Assembly: GCF_000350225.1 (NCBI RefSeq)
Contig: NW_005179080.1
Location: forward strand, 452,593-516,592
DNA: 64,000 nucleotides
Direction of reading: 5' to 3'
Source: Chondrus crispus
Taxonomy: Eukaryota; Rhodophyta; Florideophyceae; Gigartinales; Gigartinaceae
A model generated the notes under the pieces. The model saw only the letters and a program-made list of their open reading frames with translations. It had not been told where the DNA came from and searched no databases. Of the stretch, positions 1 through 9,701 are shown in pieces. Each line of letters opens with the position of its first letter. Positions within the stretch are counted from its first letter, which is position 1. Both the position numbers and the translations under genes were made by a program.

Positions 1-279
1 CACTCCTACCGGTAGTCCGAGGTCCCTCTTGAGATCTTGAGCTGAATAGTTTCCTGTAGATGCCTTTCGGATCATGGCTTTCTCTTGGCGGACGGTGAGC
101 TTTTGACCAGTTACATGCGCACGAGCACGAGAGGTACGACTCGGATTCTTTAAAAAGCGCTGTATGGCTCCTACAGATCTTCCTAACTCCTTAGATATAT
201 CCCGTAAGGACATTAGTTGATGGTGCAAGGCCAGGATCTGGCCCTTCTCGATGTCGCTGAGTGGCGGTCCTCTTGGCAT
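1..279 (-). pseudogene. Tc1/mariner-type transposase, N-terminal part, cut by window edge
   Basis: Reading leftwards from an ATG at 277-279 the frame stays open to the window edge (93 codons). The start PRGPPLSDIEKGQILAL, followed by a helix-turn-helix with SLRDISKELGRSVGAIQRFL and a second basic helical segment, is the paired-like N-terminal DNA-binding region of Tc1/mariner transposases. The catalytic DDE/D part would lie outside the window, so whether the gene is intact cannot be judged. A related N-terminal fragment lies at 34538-34873, showing that the family has more than one copy here. Confidence 0.7.
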
Positions 280-938
280 TATGAATGCTAACTGCTCGCT
301 CGCAGTGATGTAGAACGATGCTCAGGCCGAGGGCTACAGAACTATGTCCTTTAGTGTTTTCAAAAGAAGAGTACGCGCCAATTGCCCGCACTTTTTGGTA
401 CTGTACTCTATGGCGTTTCGCGCATTTATTTGCGTTTCGCAAAGGTGTTTTAAGATTGCGGTCCATGCTTTTATTGTAGAGCCAATCCGAGCCCGGAATC
501 GGTTCTGCCGTGTGTTTTGCGACATCATACATTGTGTTTTTTATGTTTTCGGCCTGTGTTGCTTGAAAACCCTTTCGACGATGGGTGTATTTATTTGTGT
601 TTCGCACACTGTATGTAAATTTTTTGCATATCCAGATACATAAACCTCTTTCATCCCTATTGGACTGGTTATCTCCAAAAATTTGGCCTTTTTGGCTATA
701 TCTATCTCTATATTGGAAGCCGGATGGCGACAAATTTATTCATTTGACCATATAGAGACGCGAATTACATGGCGCCACTTGGCCAAAAGACCATAGAACA
801 GTGTCAATACAGTACCTCTCATACTCGATGCCCCGCACCCCTCGTACACTATGCCCTATCAGGGCACTTCAATTTCAAATTTACTCCTAAACCAATAGTG
901 TTGCGCGCATAAATGCTATATGCCTAATGTGATGTTTT
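280..938. other. No gene seen; short direct repeat
   Basis: No convincing coding frame. A 19-base word of the form TATTTATTTGYGTTTCGCA occurs at about 424-442 and again at about 588-606 with one mismatch, which hints at a degraded internal duplication. The rest is unstructured to the eye. Confidence 0.4.
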
Positions 939-939
939 A

Positions 940-1164
940 ATGTACGGTACACCGTACATTAACTTTGGGGCGTCGAAAGTACGTCCGCTGATTTGCACGT
1001 GCCAAACCAATCACATAGAGAGACACCCAACGGCCCGGAGAGTGCGTGTACCAAGTTTCAGCGAAGTTGAACAATTACAACCCCCTTTTGCGTCGCTCGA
1101 AAAATTGCTACTTCCGGACCACGATGATGCCAGTAAATTGCGTTATGTACGGTATACCGTACAT
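940..1164. repeat. Left pair of 20-bp palindromes
   Basis: Site one (940-959) reads ATGTACGGTACACCGTACAT and site two (1145-1164) reads ATGTACGGTATACCGTACAT, the latter a perfect palindrome. Their starts are 205 bp apart. Both also occur at the other end of the element, so they are probably terminal or subterminal transposase binding sites. Confidence 0.75.
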
Positions 1165-1532
1165 ACAGGGCAATTCTAACTACTCATTCATAGTTCTAAT
1201 GACAACCGCCTTGTTGCAGACCTCGTCCTTTGCCTTTCTGAGTCAGTGGAAGCTCGTTTCCGTGCTGCACCGCGACGCTGACACCCGGAATTTTCCTCCA
1301 GACAATCAGAGGCTTGGCAAGAACATTCAGACCTTTCTCGAAATACACTTATTCTGGCTTCCGTTTCGCGCTGCTCTAGTCGCTTCTTCGAATGCCACAT
1401 GTCCCAGCAAGAGCGCCGTGTACCGGGATAAGTTCTGACACACAAATGTGTCTCACAATGCGTACACTTAAAGGACGAACGATGTCCTCTATATTTGCTG
1501 TTTCCCTTCACGTTCATCTCACATAAAGCACA

Positions 1533-4500
1533 CTACCTTTCCAAACGAATTTGCCTTTGTCCATGTCCTGGTACGTTCAGCCGGAACTGAATGCCGTCAG
1601 GGCTACTAAAAAACAGTAAACGGTTTCGTTTCCGATTGCGGGCGAGCGCCCCCATTCGGTTTATCTCACCTTCATTCAGAGCAGAAGGAACTGTCTCTTC
1701 TACCATGGACGGATTCCTCTGTAATTTGTCAGCAAATCTCAACAACTCTGTACACACTTCCAGACAAAAATCGGATAGAGATTCCACATTATTTAGAGCT
1801 TGTCGGAAAGCATGGATACTGTGGAAGCGACAACGGTCTGCGATAAGGTCACGTCTTTCATTCATCCTGTACGCTATAAATGAATTCACAAACAAAGTCT
1901 TCAGTGTTTGTCCCACAACCTTTTGTTCCCACTTGAATGTGGCCGACGGACTACGTAACATGGCACGCGCTTGTGCACCGCCATCTACGCCTCCCTTCGT
2001 CTTCGAATAATAGCTCTGTACACCGTGCCTGAAAAGTTTCAAAGGAACAAAAGGTTGCAGATTCTGGACGCTCGTGTTGATAGCCCTCCATATATGTAGT
2101 CTGGACTTCAATACCCTCTTAGTTTCCGATGCCACAAATGCTGGAAATGGTTCTAGCGTATCAAATGCCCAATTCAGTAACCTATTTCCATTATCCTCTA
2201 AAACAGTCCTTGCTTCTTGGATCAATTCTGGAGGTGCCTTGATCAAAGTGTATACACTTTGATCTTATAGGACAGGACTGCTGCTTCGGAGCAAGAAACA
2301 TACAAGACGTAACTGACGGGAAGCACGATTAGCTGCTGTAGCAGCTGCCCAATGTAGCAGTGAGGTATGTGTTCTAAAAATGCCTTTGTGCCCATTTCAA
2401 GGCAGATTAGGTCTACTGAAGCGTTAGCAACAGCCTTTGAAAGAGTTGAGTCTGCAACGATCGTCTTAATTTCTACTGTACACAAATGTATCGGCGGTTC
2501 GGGATTATTTGAGGTGTTGAACGCAGTTTGGTTGACATCGATGAATGCCATGCCATCTGGCGAGCAGGCTAGCCATTCTTTTTCCTTATCACCAAACATG
2601 CCACAGTGATAAACAGCCCTAATGAAATGTTTGGCTCTTAAGGCATTAACAGCAGCATTTTTTGTAACCGTACCACGCAGCATCGCTTCCGTAGAACGCG
2701 AAGTGCGAAGCCATCTTGCCGCCAAACGTTTAAAAATCTCTGCCACTGTTCTCTCGTTGCATTGTACATCTGCGACACCAAGTCGTGTGAGGATCTCGGA
2801 ATTATTCATTAACAAAATCCCAGCAACTGTCCCAGTTATTCGGAACTGCCTAAGCACGAAACACTCTGCACACCTCTGGTCCACGGTTAAAATTACTGCA
2901 TTGTTTAAGCAGTACAGTTCAATGGTATCTCGACTGTCATTGGAGCTAGTCGGCGGTACCATCAGCTTGCCCTCATTTGTTGTATTCGTAAATAGAACAT
3001 CAGCCTGCGATAGGGCCCAAGGAACAGCCACCCAACAATTGATTAAATTGGACAAACTTCCTGGCAGAGCGTAAACGAAGCGGAGCGTCTTTGAAAAGTT
3101 CTTCGTCCCCCTTTCCCGTATTACTACAGCCGTCACTCGAACATTCAAACCATCATCTTTAAGCGTTTTCTGGGCGTACTTGCAAAGACTTCCCGTTTAG
3201 GGACTGTCGTCAATTGCAAAGGCATTCTCATGATCATAGATAAAGCGATTTTCTGCTGGGCGGGCCTGGTCGATATCATTGTCAAATTCGCTCTGTTCCA
3301 CGTCATCTTTTGCTGGATCGAATTGCGAGGCTCCAACGAATAGATGACACCTTAACAGATGTTCAGGCCTTATAAACATAAAGCCAAAGCCTCTCTTGGC
3401 AGACTAGGTATCATACTCATTTTCCCATACCCGCGGTCGGCTGTTATCACAAACCCAGATAAAGACGCCTCCCCGCGAGCGTGAACCACTGCGTTGACGA
3501 GTTTTTCAACGTTGTTTGTCTGTGACTCTCCGCGAAGTCGAAAGCGAACCATAAAGGTCATTCTAAATAAAGCATCTGCAATGGCATATACGCAGTGCCC
3601 CTCTTTGTCGGCTTTCCTCATGCAAATAGTTTTAACCTGGTTGTCACTTGCCCTAGTCCCATAGAGGTCATCATCAAGTGTTGCAAAGGTATACGACGGA
3701 GAAAGAAATACTTTGCATGGCATACTGTACGCCGCCATCTCAAACTCTGAGAGTCTGACAGTTTCATCTCTTTGGGAGCACCAAATACTCTCACCAGTAT
3801 CGCCACGTCCTGTAGAAGAGAAAGCAAGAATATTTCCAGATAAATAGCGAACTAGAGATAATGGTGGTACAGGACAGTCTATCTAATGAAGCAATTCGAG
3901 CGTCTTAGAGATGCTGAACCCAGAGCACTGCGATAAAAAGAACATTACTAAGAAAGAATACATGTCTGCACGGTGAAGTTGACCAAGCCCGCAGTTGTTA
4001 CTTACAATGCGCTCGTTTGTCCAGAGGTTACATTTTCGCACTAGTTCATCACAGAAAACAACTATGTAGCTCGATCGCGAATGCAATAGCTGTCTTACTT
4101 GTAGTTCTGTCTTCATTCTTTCGATGGTCGCTCTTGTAAATAGCCGAGCTCTTTCGGAAAGCACGTCCGTAATAAAGTCATGTTGGAGTTTTACAGCTTG
4201 GTCTCGAACCGTTTGAATTCTCCAACCCTCCGTGTAGTCGTGTGTTCTTCTCTGTGCCCATGCTCGACTTCCACGTCCCTCTCTGCTCCTTCTCCCGCGA
4301 GGGCGACCGCGCGTAGACGCCTGTCCGCCTTGACAATGCTCAATGACAGTGCCTGGTTGTGAGCTCTGTTGTACGCTTGGAGTGGGCACGTGTGTGTTAC
4401 CGTCACCAACGGGTTGATGCGTTGTGCCTGTGTGGGGAGTGAGTGGTAGAGCGGGAGTGGGTGGTAGAGGGGAAGTAGGTGGTAGAGGATGGAAGTTTTG

Positions 4501-4611
4501 AAAGATTGAGCCATCTTCGGTGCCTGTGAGGGGAGGGAGTGGCAGAAGCAAGGGGATTTGTAAGATTGGGCCGTCACCTCCGTCAAGTGGCTCTAGCAGC
4601 GACGATGGCAT
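1533..4611 (-). pseudogene. DDE transposase fused to YqaJ-like nuclease, disrupted
   Basis: The minus-strand track starts at an ATG ending at 4611. It first encodes a proline-rich, then basic N-terminus (GRPRGRRSREGRG). An in-frame TAG at 3883-3885 interrupts it. The same frame then gives a DDE-like core with LDDDLYGTRASDNQ and FVITADRGYGK. One-base shifts are needed near 3388-3402 and around 3145-3170. The next stretch (to 2243) carries WLACSPDGMAFID, CTVEIKT and HCYIGQLLQQ, the signature of a YqaJ/lambda-exonuclease-type PD-(D/E)XK nuclease. A last shift at 2243-2250 leads into a C-terminal helical region (SKTKGGVDGGAQARAML) ending at 1533. With the lesions bridged the parts read as one long polyprotein-like chain, but separate original genes cannot be excluded. 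Confidence 0.6.
2241..2264. repeat. 24-bp perfect palindrome inside the nuclease coding track
   Basis: The half-site GATCAAAGTGTA is followed directly by its reverse complement. It lies exactly where the nuclease frame ends (KIKVYTL then stop) and the frame of the C-terminal part opens, so a local duplication here may have caused the frameshift. Confidence 0.75.
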
Positions 4612-4860
4612 CCTGAGATTGCTGGGGCGGGGTTTTGACTGAGGTTTCAAGGTCTGTCGGACAGATTTCGAGTGGGGAAGGGTGGTTGGTATGTGTTAGG
4701 AGCACGAAGAGATTCATTCAGTCGGATTGGAACTTGAACAAAAAGTGAACAGGTGGGATGCTCTCCACAGCCCACGCTTCCAGCCTATGCACTTGAAAAT
4801 AGGAACACTACACTTGTCTATAAGATTGAATGGTTCAAAGAAGGTCTAAAATGAGCCTAT

Positions 4861-4934
4861 ATGTACGGTACACCGTACATAAAGCAATTTCCCAAAAAAT
4901 ATGCATTCTCATTTATGTACGGTACACCGTACAT
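4861..4934. repeat. Right pair of 20-bp palindromes
   Basis: Sites at 4861-4880 and 4915-4934 are identical to the left outer site (940-959), ATGTACGGTACACCGTACAT. Here the spacing is only 54 bp, against 205 bp at the left end. This asymmetric spacing may distinguish the two ends. Confidence 0.75.
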
Positions 4935-4977
4935 TATTTACATTAGGGATATGCAAACGCAAAATTTTACACATTTA

Positions 4978-5376
4978 GAGCATCACCACCGGTAGAATCA
5001 AATAACCAAATAACCAAAATTTGATGATTTGATGTGGATTGACATCCCCACTGGTCGGACCAAATCATCAAATTTTTGGTTCCGAGCCAAATATCGGAAC
5101 CAAATATCAAGAATTTGGTTCCGTTTCTTCGTAGTTTGATACCCTGGACAATCCAGTTGTTCAAGGCTCATTGGTCACACGAAAGGGCTTCCCTCCAAAC
5201 CCCCAGGACGAAGCGTACTATACAGTATTTGGTTCTCAGCGGTGGCACTGTTCTTTTTGCGATATCAAATTACCAAATAACCAAACCACCAAATTCCCAC
5301 CAGTCAATTGAATTCTAGAAAAAACGTGCCAAGTGTTGTTGCTTGGTCGTTCGATCACCTACCGGCGGTGATGCTC
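4978..5376. mobile_element. 399-bp PIF/Harbinger-like MITE
   Basis: Terminal inverted repeats of 18 bp, GAGCATCACCACCGGTAG at 4978-4995 and its complement with one mismatch at 5359-5376, are flanked on both sides by TTA (4975-4977 and 5377-5379). A three-base TTA/TAA duplication is the hallmark of PIF/Harbinger. The interior has AT-rich words such as AAATAACCAAATAACC and no coding frame, so it is non-autonomous. It sits between the right end of the DDE-YqaJ element and the left end of the piggyBac-like element. A further GATGCTCTAAA near 5410 resembles a second right end. Confidence 0.7.
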
Positions 5377-5490
5377 TTAGCCACCAAATTTAGCCAAACC
5401 GATAGGGATGCTCTAAACGTGAACTCGCTCCACGTCACGCCGCCTTATCCAGAAGTAGCTATGTGTAGTGTCCTGTCTAGTGTAGTGTTC

Positions 5491-5530
5491 AGTGTCTGGT
5501 GTCTAGCCAACAATTTTCCTCAATTGAGGA
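5491..5530 (+). repeat. Left terminal inverted repeat of piggyBac-like element
   Basis: Contains TGTCTAGCCAACAA followed by the 12-bp palindrome CCTCAATTGAGG. Matches the complement of 8103-8145 with a short gap and few mismatches. Confidence 0.6.
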
Positions 5531-5746
5531 AAAGCTGCATGATTTAATACACAGTTTTGGCGCGAAGACTGTAGCAATACCGAAACACCACATAGCCAAG
5601 AGACCGTATAGGTCAGTGCCCCGCCTTTTTTTGCAACCATTCCACTGAAGAAGTCTCGTGAATACTAAAACCCACCTGTTCCCCAGACCCTTCCACTCTT
5701 ACGACTCCAATCAAAAATTTCGGTGGATCAGCGCCGTTCATTGAAA

Positions 5747-7828
5747 ATGGGGAAGGACTCTCGCCTTAGTGTTGGTGCAGAAGTGCGCACGAAAGCCCGC
5801 TACGTCACCAGCGACGCTGAGTGTCAGCGTCGATACGGTTCCCTATGGAAAACAAGGACAGTGGCCGGTGTTGTAGAAAACACTCGACAGGAGCAGGGCA
5901 AGAAAAATCGTGTCACGTTTATTGAAAGAGCATGGGCAGTAGGATCACAGAAAATAAGAAAAGCTCTTCAGCTGCGGTTTGTTATGATTGGTTCCTGCCC
6001 AATTCCCATCCAACCGGACGGAAAGCCAGATTTTATTGGGCGTGAACCTGTACCTTTATCACCGATTCAGACTGCTCAAACACCTCCCCCCAACGGCGAA
6101 GCAGGCTGTTTTGTACCAGTAGGTTCACCAAATGTCCAGCAGCTCCCACATGACAGTGCTACTCAGCACAACTTGATTACAGAGTTTGAAGATACACCTG
6201 TCCCGTCCAACTCAATGCCTCACCGAACTGTCGCCCACACTTCTCCGAGTACAGTACCAACGGCGAAAAATTACAGTCTCTCTGATGAGGGAACGGTTGA
6301 GGTCCATGAAAAACTATGGCGCATGGATTCAGTACTTTCAGACATCAACGGCCCTGTCCCCGTCAAGCATTGGAAGGTGGTCGGTTTTGATGGGTCCGAC
6401 ATACGCGGCAGAGGAGCACCAGCAGGGAAAGGAATAGAATACTATTTCTATTCGATGTTTCCAATGCACTTTCTGGGGCGCATAGTGCAGCTGACATCGA
6501 ATGACCTGCTGTCAAAGCATCAGAGAGGCACATCAGCTGGTGAGGTTCTACGATTTTTTGGGATTTTAATTTTAATATCACGATACGCCAGAGGAGATCG
6601 TCGGAGATTGTGGGAAGCAAGATCGGCCTCCAAGTACTTTACACGTCCTCCGCTTTCGAAGATAATGGGGCGAAGACGCTTCGAGGCCCTATTCGGCTCA
6701 CTGACGTTTAGCTCTCAACCAACAGAGGCTGGATGGCGCTCTGCCCAACATCGCTGGGCTCTTGTCAACGATTTTGTTGCAGCTTTTAACGACCACCGGT
6801 ACAGAAACGTAACAACATCCGACCACCTTTGCGTGGATGAGTCTATGATACGATGGTACGGTTTGGGCGGTGATTGGATTGAAATTGGCCTACCACACTT
6901 CGTGAGTATCGAGCTCAAGCTTGAAGGTGGCTGTGAAGTTCAAAATCTGGCCTGTGGGGAGAGCAGAATTATGCTAAGAATAGAAATAGTTACTGGTGCG
7001 ACGGACGAAAAGGAGAAACCGTTCGAGGGAAGCTGTAACCACGGGACAGCTGTCCTCAAACGCCTCGTGAGCCCTTCGGTCTACTCAGACCGTTTCATAT
7101 GTGCTGACTCCTACTTCGCATCTGTGCAGTCAGCAGTTCAGCTTCTACAGCTTGGATTGAGATTTATAGGGGTGGTAAAGACCGCCACACGGGCTTTTCC
7201 CATGCATTTTATAAGTCAAGTGGATATAGACGGAAGGGGACAGCATACTACTCTACGATGTGATATGCAGGACATAGGGAAATCGTTAATAGCACGGGCA
7301 TGGGTGGACCGGAATAGACGATATTTTATCGCCACTGCCAGCAACAGCACCGATGGAAGTCCGTGCGATCGATGGCGGTGGCGTCAGACCAGCAGTGGTC
7401 CACGCAGAGTTCAGCTTTCCATACGACAGCCAAAAGTCGTGGAACGCTACTATGATACTTGTGCAATTATTGATCAGCACAACAGCTGCCGCCAGGATGA
7501 CTTTGAGCTCGAACGTATGATTCGCGTCCAGAAGTGGGACAAGAGATTTAATATTGGAATTCTGGGGTTCTGTATCTTGGACGCGTGGAAGCTTTACAAA
7601 TCAGCGCATGCGGAACAGTGCATGTTTTTACAAGGTGGCTTCTACGACGCTCTTTCAGAGGCCTTAATCGACAACAAATACGACAACGCCGCCACAGTCC
7701 GCAATCATAGCCCAGGTTCCTCGTTCGGGGAACAATCAAACTCTACAAAATCAGCTTCGCGGAGCACGTGTCTAGTTAGGACGTCAAAGCGTCGCAACAT
7801 TGATGGCAACTACAGCAAATATGCATGA
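5747..7828 (+). CDS. piggyBac-like transposase, apparently intact
   Basis: A 693-residue open frame from the ATG at 5747; an earlier GTG at 5723 is not a credible eukaryotic start. The N-terminus is basic and might bind DNA (RYVTSDAECQRRYGSLWKTR). The DDE_Tnp_1_7 (piggyBac) core follows, with the three acidic positions in CVDESMIRWYG, ICADSYFASVQ and CAIIDQHNSC, the last followed by KWDKRFNIGILGFCILDAW as in piggyBac C-terminal cores. A cysteine-rich C-terminal finger, common in piggyBac proteins, is not evident; the tail is short and basic. No stop or shift interrupts the frame, unlike the neighbouring elements, so this copy may be recent. The product would cut and paste the element through its inverted ends. 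Confidence 0.8.
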   Translation: MGKDSRLSVGAEVRTKARYVTSDAECQRRYGSLWKTRTVAGVVENTRQEQGKKNRVTFIERAWAVGSQKIRKALQLRFVMIGSCPIPIQPDGKPDFIGREPVPLSPIQTAQTPPPNGEAGCFVPVGSPNVQQLPHDSATQHNLITEFEDTPVPSNSMPHRTVAHTSPSTVPTAKNYSLSDEGTVEVHEKLWRMDSVLSDINGPVPVKHWKVVGFDGSDIRGRGAPAGKGIEYYFYSMFPMHFLGRIVQLTSNDLLSKHQRGTSAGEVLRFFGILILISRYARGDRRRLWEARSASKYFTRPPLSKIMGRRRFEALFGSLTFSSQPTEAGWRSAQHRWALVNDFVAAFNDHRYRNVTTSDHLCVDESMIRWYGLGGDWIEIGLPHFVSIELKLEGGCEVQNLACGESRIMLRIEIVTGATDEKEKPFEGSCNHGTAVLKRLVSPSVYSDRFICADSYFASVQSAVQLLQLGLRFIGVVKTATRAFPMHFISQVDIDGRGQHTTLRCDMQDIGKSLIARAWVDRNRRYFIATASNSTDGSPCDRWRWRQTSSGPRRVQLSIRQPKVVERYYDTCAIIDQHNSCRQDDFELERMIRVQKWDKRFNIGILGFCILDAWKLYKSAHAEQCMFLQGGFYDALSEALIDNKYDNAATVRNHSPGSSFGEQSNSTKSASRSTCLVRTSKRRNIDGNYSKYA

Positions 7829-8344
7829 CAAGGAAGATGTGGGTCTTGCAAGAGGCACAACGCAATAAAAGTTTGTAGTGTATGCCTGGAACAAGGTAAT
7901 GCGTTACTTTTGCAGCAAACGCTCAGTCAGGGACTGTTTGCTGTACATGTTGAATTAGAGCACTAGATGATGCCATTTATCGCTCTAGTAGTAACTAAGA
8001 TACCATACGGATCAAGAGTGTGTGGTGCGTTTAGTGCAAGGGTCTTCTCATCGCCCGTAAAGGGATTCAGACACATGCGGCTCAAATGAGGAAAACGCGT
8101 GTGCTCAATTGAGGATTTTTGATTGTCGGCTAGACACTAGTGTCTGAGTGACATGCAATTTGCCTCACATGAGGTCAAATCGAAACTTTATAAAGTCAGT
8201 TTGGACACCATTTCTTTAACGTTTATGCCATCGGCAGTAACATCTTGCAAAACAATGGGATACCAGTTGTGAATGCACAGAAAGATTAAGAATACAATGA
8301 ATTATCAATGCTCTGTTGACCTTTTAAACAAGCGTTTTGGTTTC
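7829..8344. other. Right arm of piggyBac-like element and spacer
   Basis: Contains AATAAA at 7864-7869, a possible polyadenylation signal of the transposase gene, then the right inverted end and about 200 bp of unassigned AT-rich sequence before the next element. No gene seen. Confidence 0.5.
8103..8145 (-). repeat. Right terminal inverted repeat of piggyBac-like element
   Basis: On the minus strand it reads AGACACTAGTGTCTAGCC then GACAATC and CCTCAATTGAG, matching 5491-5530. The outer part holds a second palindrome, ACACTAGTGT. Confidence 0.6.
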
Positions 8345-8541
8345 GAACGTTATTGTGGAATCACCATGTAATCCCCCAGCGCTCATTAGGGCAAGGGGGA
8401 ATCTGAACGTGCCCGTCACATCACGCAGTCACGCCACCGCCGCCGTCGACCGCGGCGGTGCTTGAGGGAATACTGTATTTCAGTCCCCCGAACTCCCATT
8501 CGGGACGTGCTGCGTTCGGCAGTCATTTTGCTTCTCGCTTT
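8345..8541 (+). repeat. Split direct repeat A1
   Basis: 197 bp starting GAACGTTATTGTGGAATCAC and ending TTGCTTCTCGCTTT. It matches A2 at 12617-12813 with only a handful of differences. Contains a GC hairpin, CCGCCGCCGTCGACCGCGGCGG. Confidence 0.85.
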
Positions 8542-8616
8542 ATTTCGAGAGCGAGCTTCCCTGTGAGAAACTCACGGAGGTCTGACACAATCTCCTGGAG
8601 GGCCCTGCCTACAGGA

Positions 8617-9621
8617 ATGGCTGACAATCAGGACGCGCCTCCAGAACAACCAATAGCTTTCATCCAAGCGCAAATCGAAGCGCTACAATCCCTAATTGCT
8701 GCAGGCGTCTCCACAGCGATAGACGCTAGGGATAGTAGCGCTCCGGCAGCCGCAAGCGCAGAGGCTCTCGACCCCGCCCCCAGCGAGGGAGCTCGTGCCC
8801 TCCGGCCGGAGGAAGACGCTACCGGAGACGCCCAGAGAAATAACGAGGGTGCAGCCACACCGGGCGGCCAAGGGGGTCAGGAAGGGGCTGGACCGTCTCC
8901 GGCAGGAAACACAGACGGTGAATCCGAAGATAAGGAATATCAGGACGACGAAGAAGACGACGAAGACCAGGAGTATCTTGGAGAAGGAGCCCTTGTCGCC
9001 TTTTCAAAGCGTTGGTACGAGAAGAATCGCCACAATCGGATCTCCCCGAGATTCTCCGTCCCACAGCGCTTCCATCCTCTACGCCCGGTTGGTTTTAAGC
9101 CCTAATCGATCGATCACTACCAAACGTTTGGATCAGGATCAGCTAGGACAGGAAGAGAAGAGGAGGCAGCTAACCTCTACTGTACAGCAGCTTACACAAC
9201 TACCGTCAACAACACCGTCGTGAAAAGCCCCACGGAGCTCATCCAGAGAATCGGGGTTGTGGAGGCTCTAGCGGAGGACCTCCAAGGACCGGTCCCGGAG
9301 GTTTTCGAGGCGATCTCAGACGGCCAAATCGCCGTATTCGGCACGTACGAGCTCAACGCCTCCCGCTACGAAGTCCTCTGTGGACGACAAGGAGCAGCTG
9401 GAGTCGCCGACCCCGAACTTCTCTCAACCTTCATCTCCCCGGCTGCCGGGTACAGTATCGCTGGAAGGCAGGCATTCCGGCAGCAACAGCGACAGGCTGT
9501 CAAATCGGCGGCCATTCGCGCCGGGAAGCGAACAGTCGGGATCAAGAACCATCTCAGCGGTTCGACGCGCGCTGCAGGCGGAACTGGATCAGGCAGCGGC
9601 CGCAGACGCACTCACATCTAG
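8617..9621 (+). pseudogene. gag-like protein of PAT-like element, one nonsense codon
   Basis: The frame starts at ATG 8617 (MADNQDAPPEQPIAF) and is interrupted only by a TAA at 9103-9105. The same frame then continues (YTTTVNNTVVKSPTELIQ) to a TAG at 9619-9621. The first half has an acidic run of Asp and Glu (YQDDEEDDEDQEYLGEG). The second half has IAVFGTYELNASRYEVLC and a basic, glycine-rich end (GTGSGSGRRRTHI). Gag function is inferred from position and composition; no zinc knuckle is visible. Confidence 0.55.
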
Positions 9622-9701
9622 AGAGCAGGTCGTAGGTGGGCAAGAGGGAACGCACAGGGCAGCCACTCCGCCCGTCGGGGAGGTAGCAAGGGAACTAAGT
9701 A

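Larger units (their letters stand above)
940..4934 (-). mobile_element. DNA transposon with DDE transposase and YqaJ-type nuclease (ISL2EU/IS4EU-like)
   Basis: A 4.0-kb unit whose single coding track runs on the minus strand. Each end carries two near-identical 20-bp palindromes with arms ATGTACGGT and ACCGTACAT: 940-959 and 1145-1164 on the left, 4861-4880 and 4915-4934 on the right. The outermost pair may be the termini, and AT at both outer edges would fit a two-base target duplication. Coupling of a DDE transposase with a YqaJ-like PD-(D/E)XK nuclease is known for the ISL2EU (IS4EU) superfamily. That assignment is inference from domain content and ends. The coding region is broken, so the copy is dead. 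Confidence 0.6.
5491..8145 (+). mobile_element. piggyBac-like DNA transposon
   Basis: Inverted ends flank an open transposase gene. The left end (about 5491-5530) contains TGTCTAGCCAACAA and CCTCAATTGAGG. The right end (about 8103-8145) contains the complement, with CTCAATTGAGGA, ATTGTCGGCTAGACA and ACACTAGTGTCTG. The exact outer edges and a target duplication could not be fixed by eye, and no clear TTAA pair is visible. About 250 bp of left arm and 270 bp of right arm are noncoding. Confidence 0.65.
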
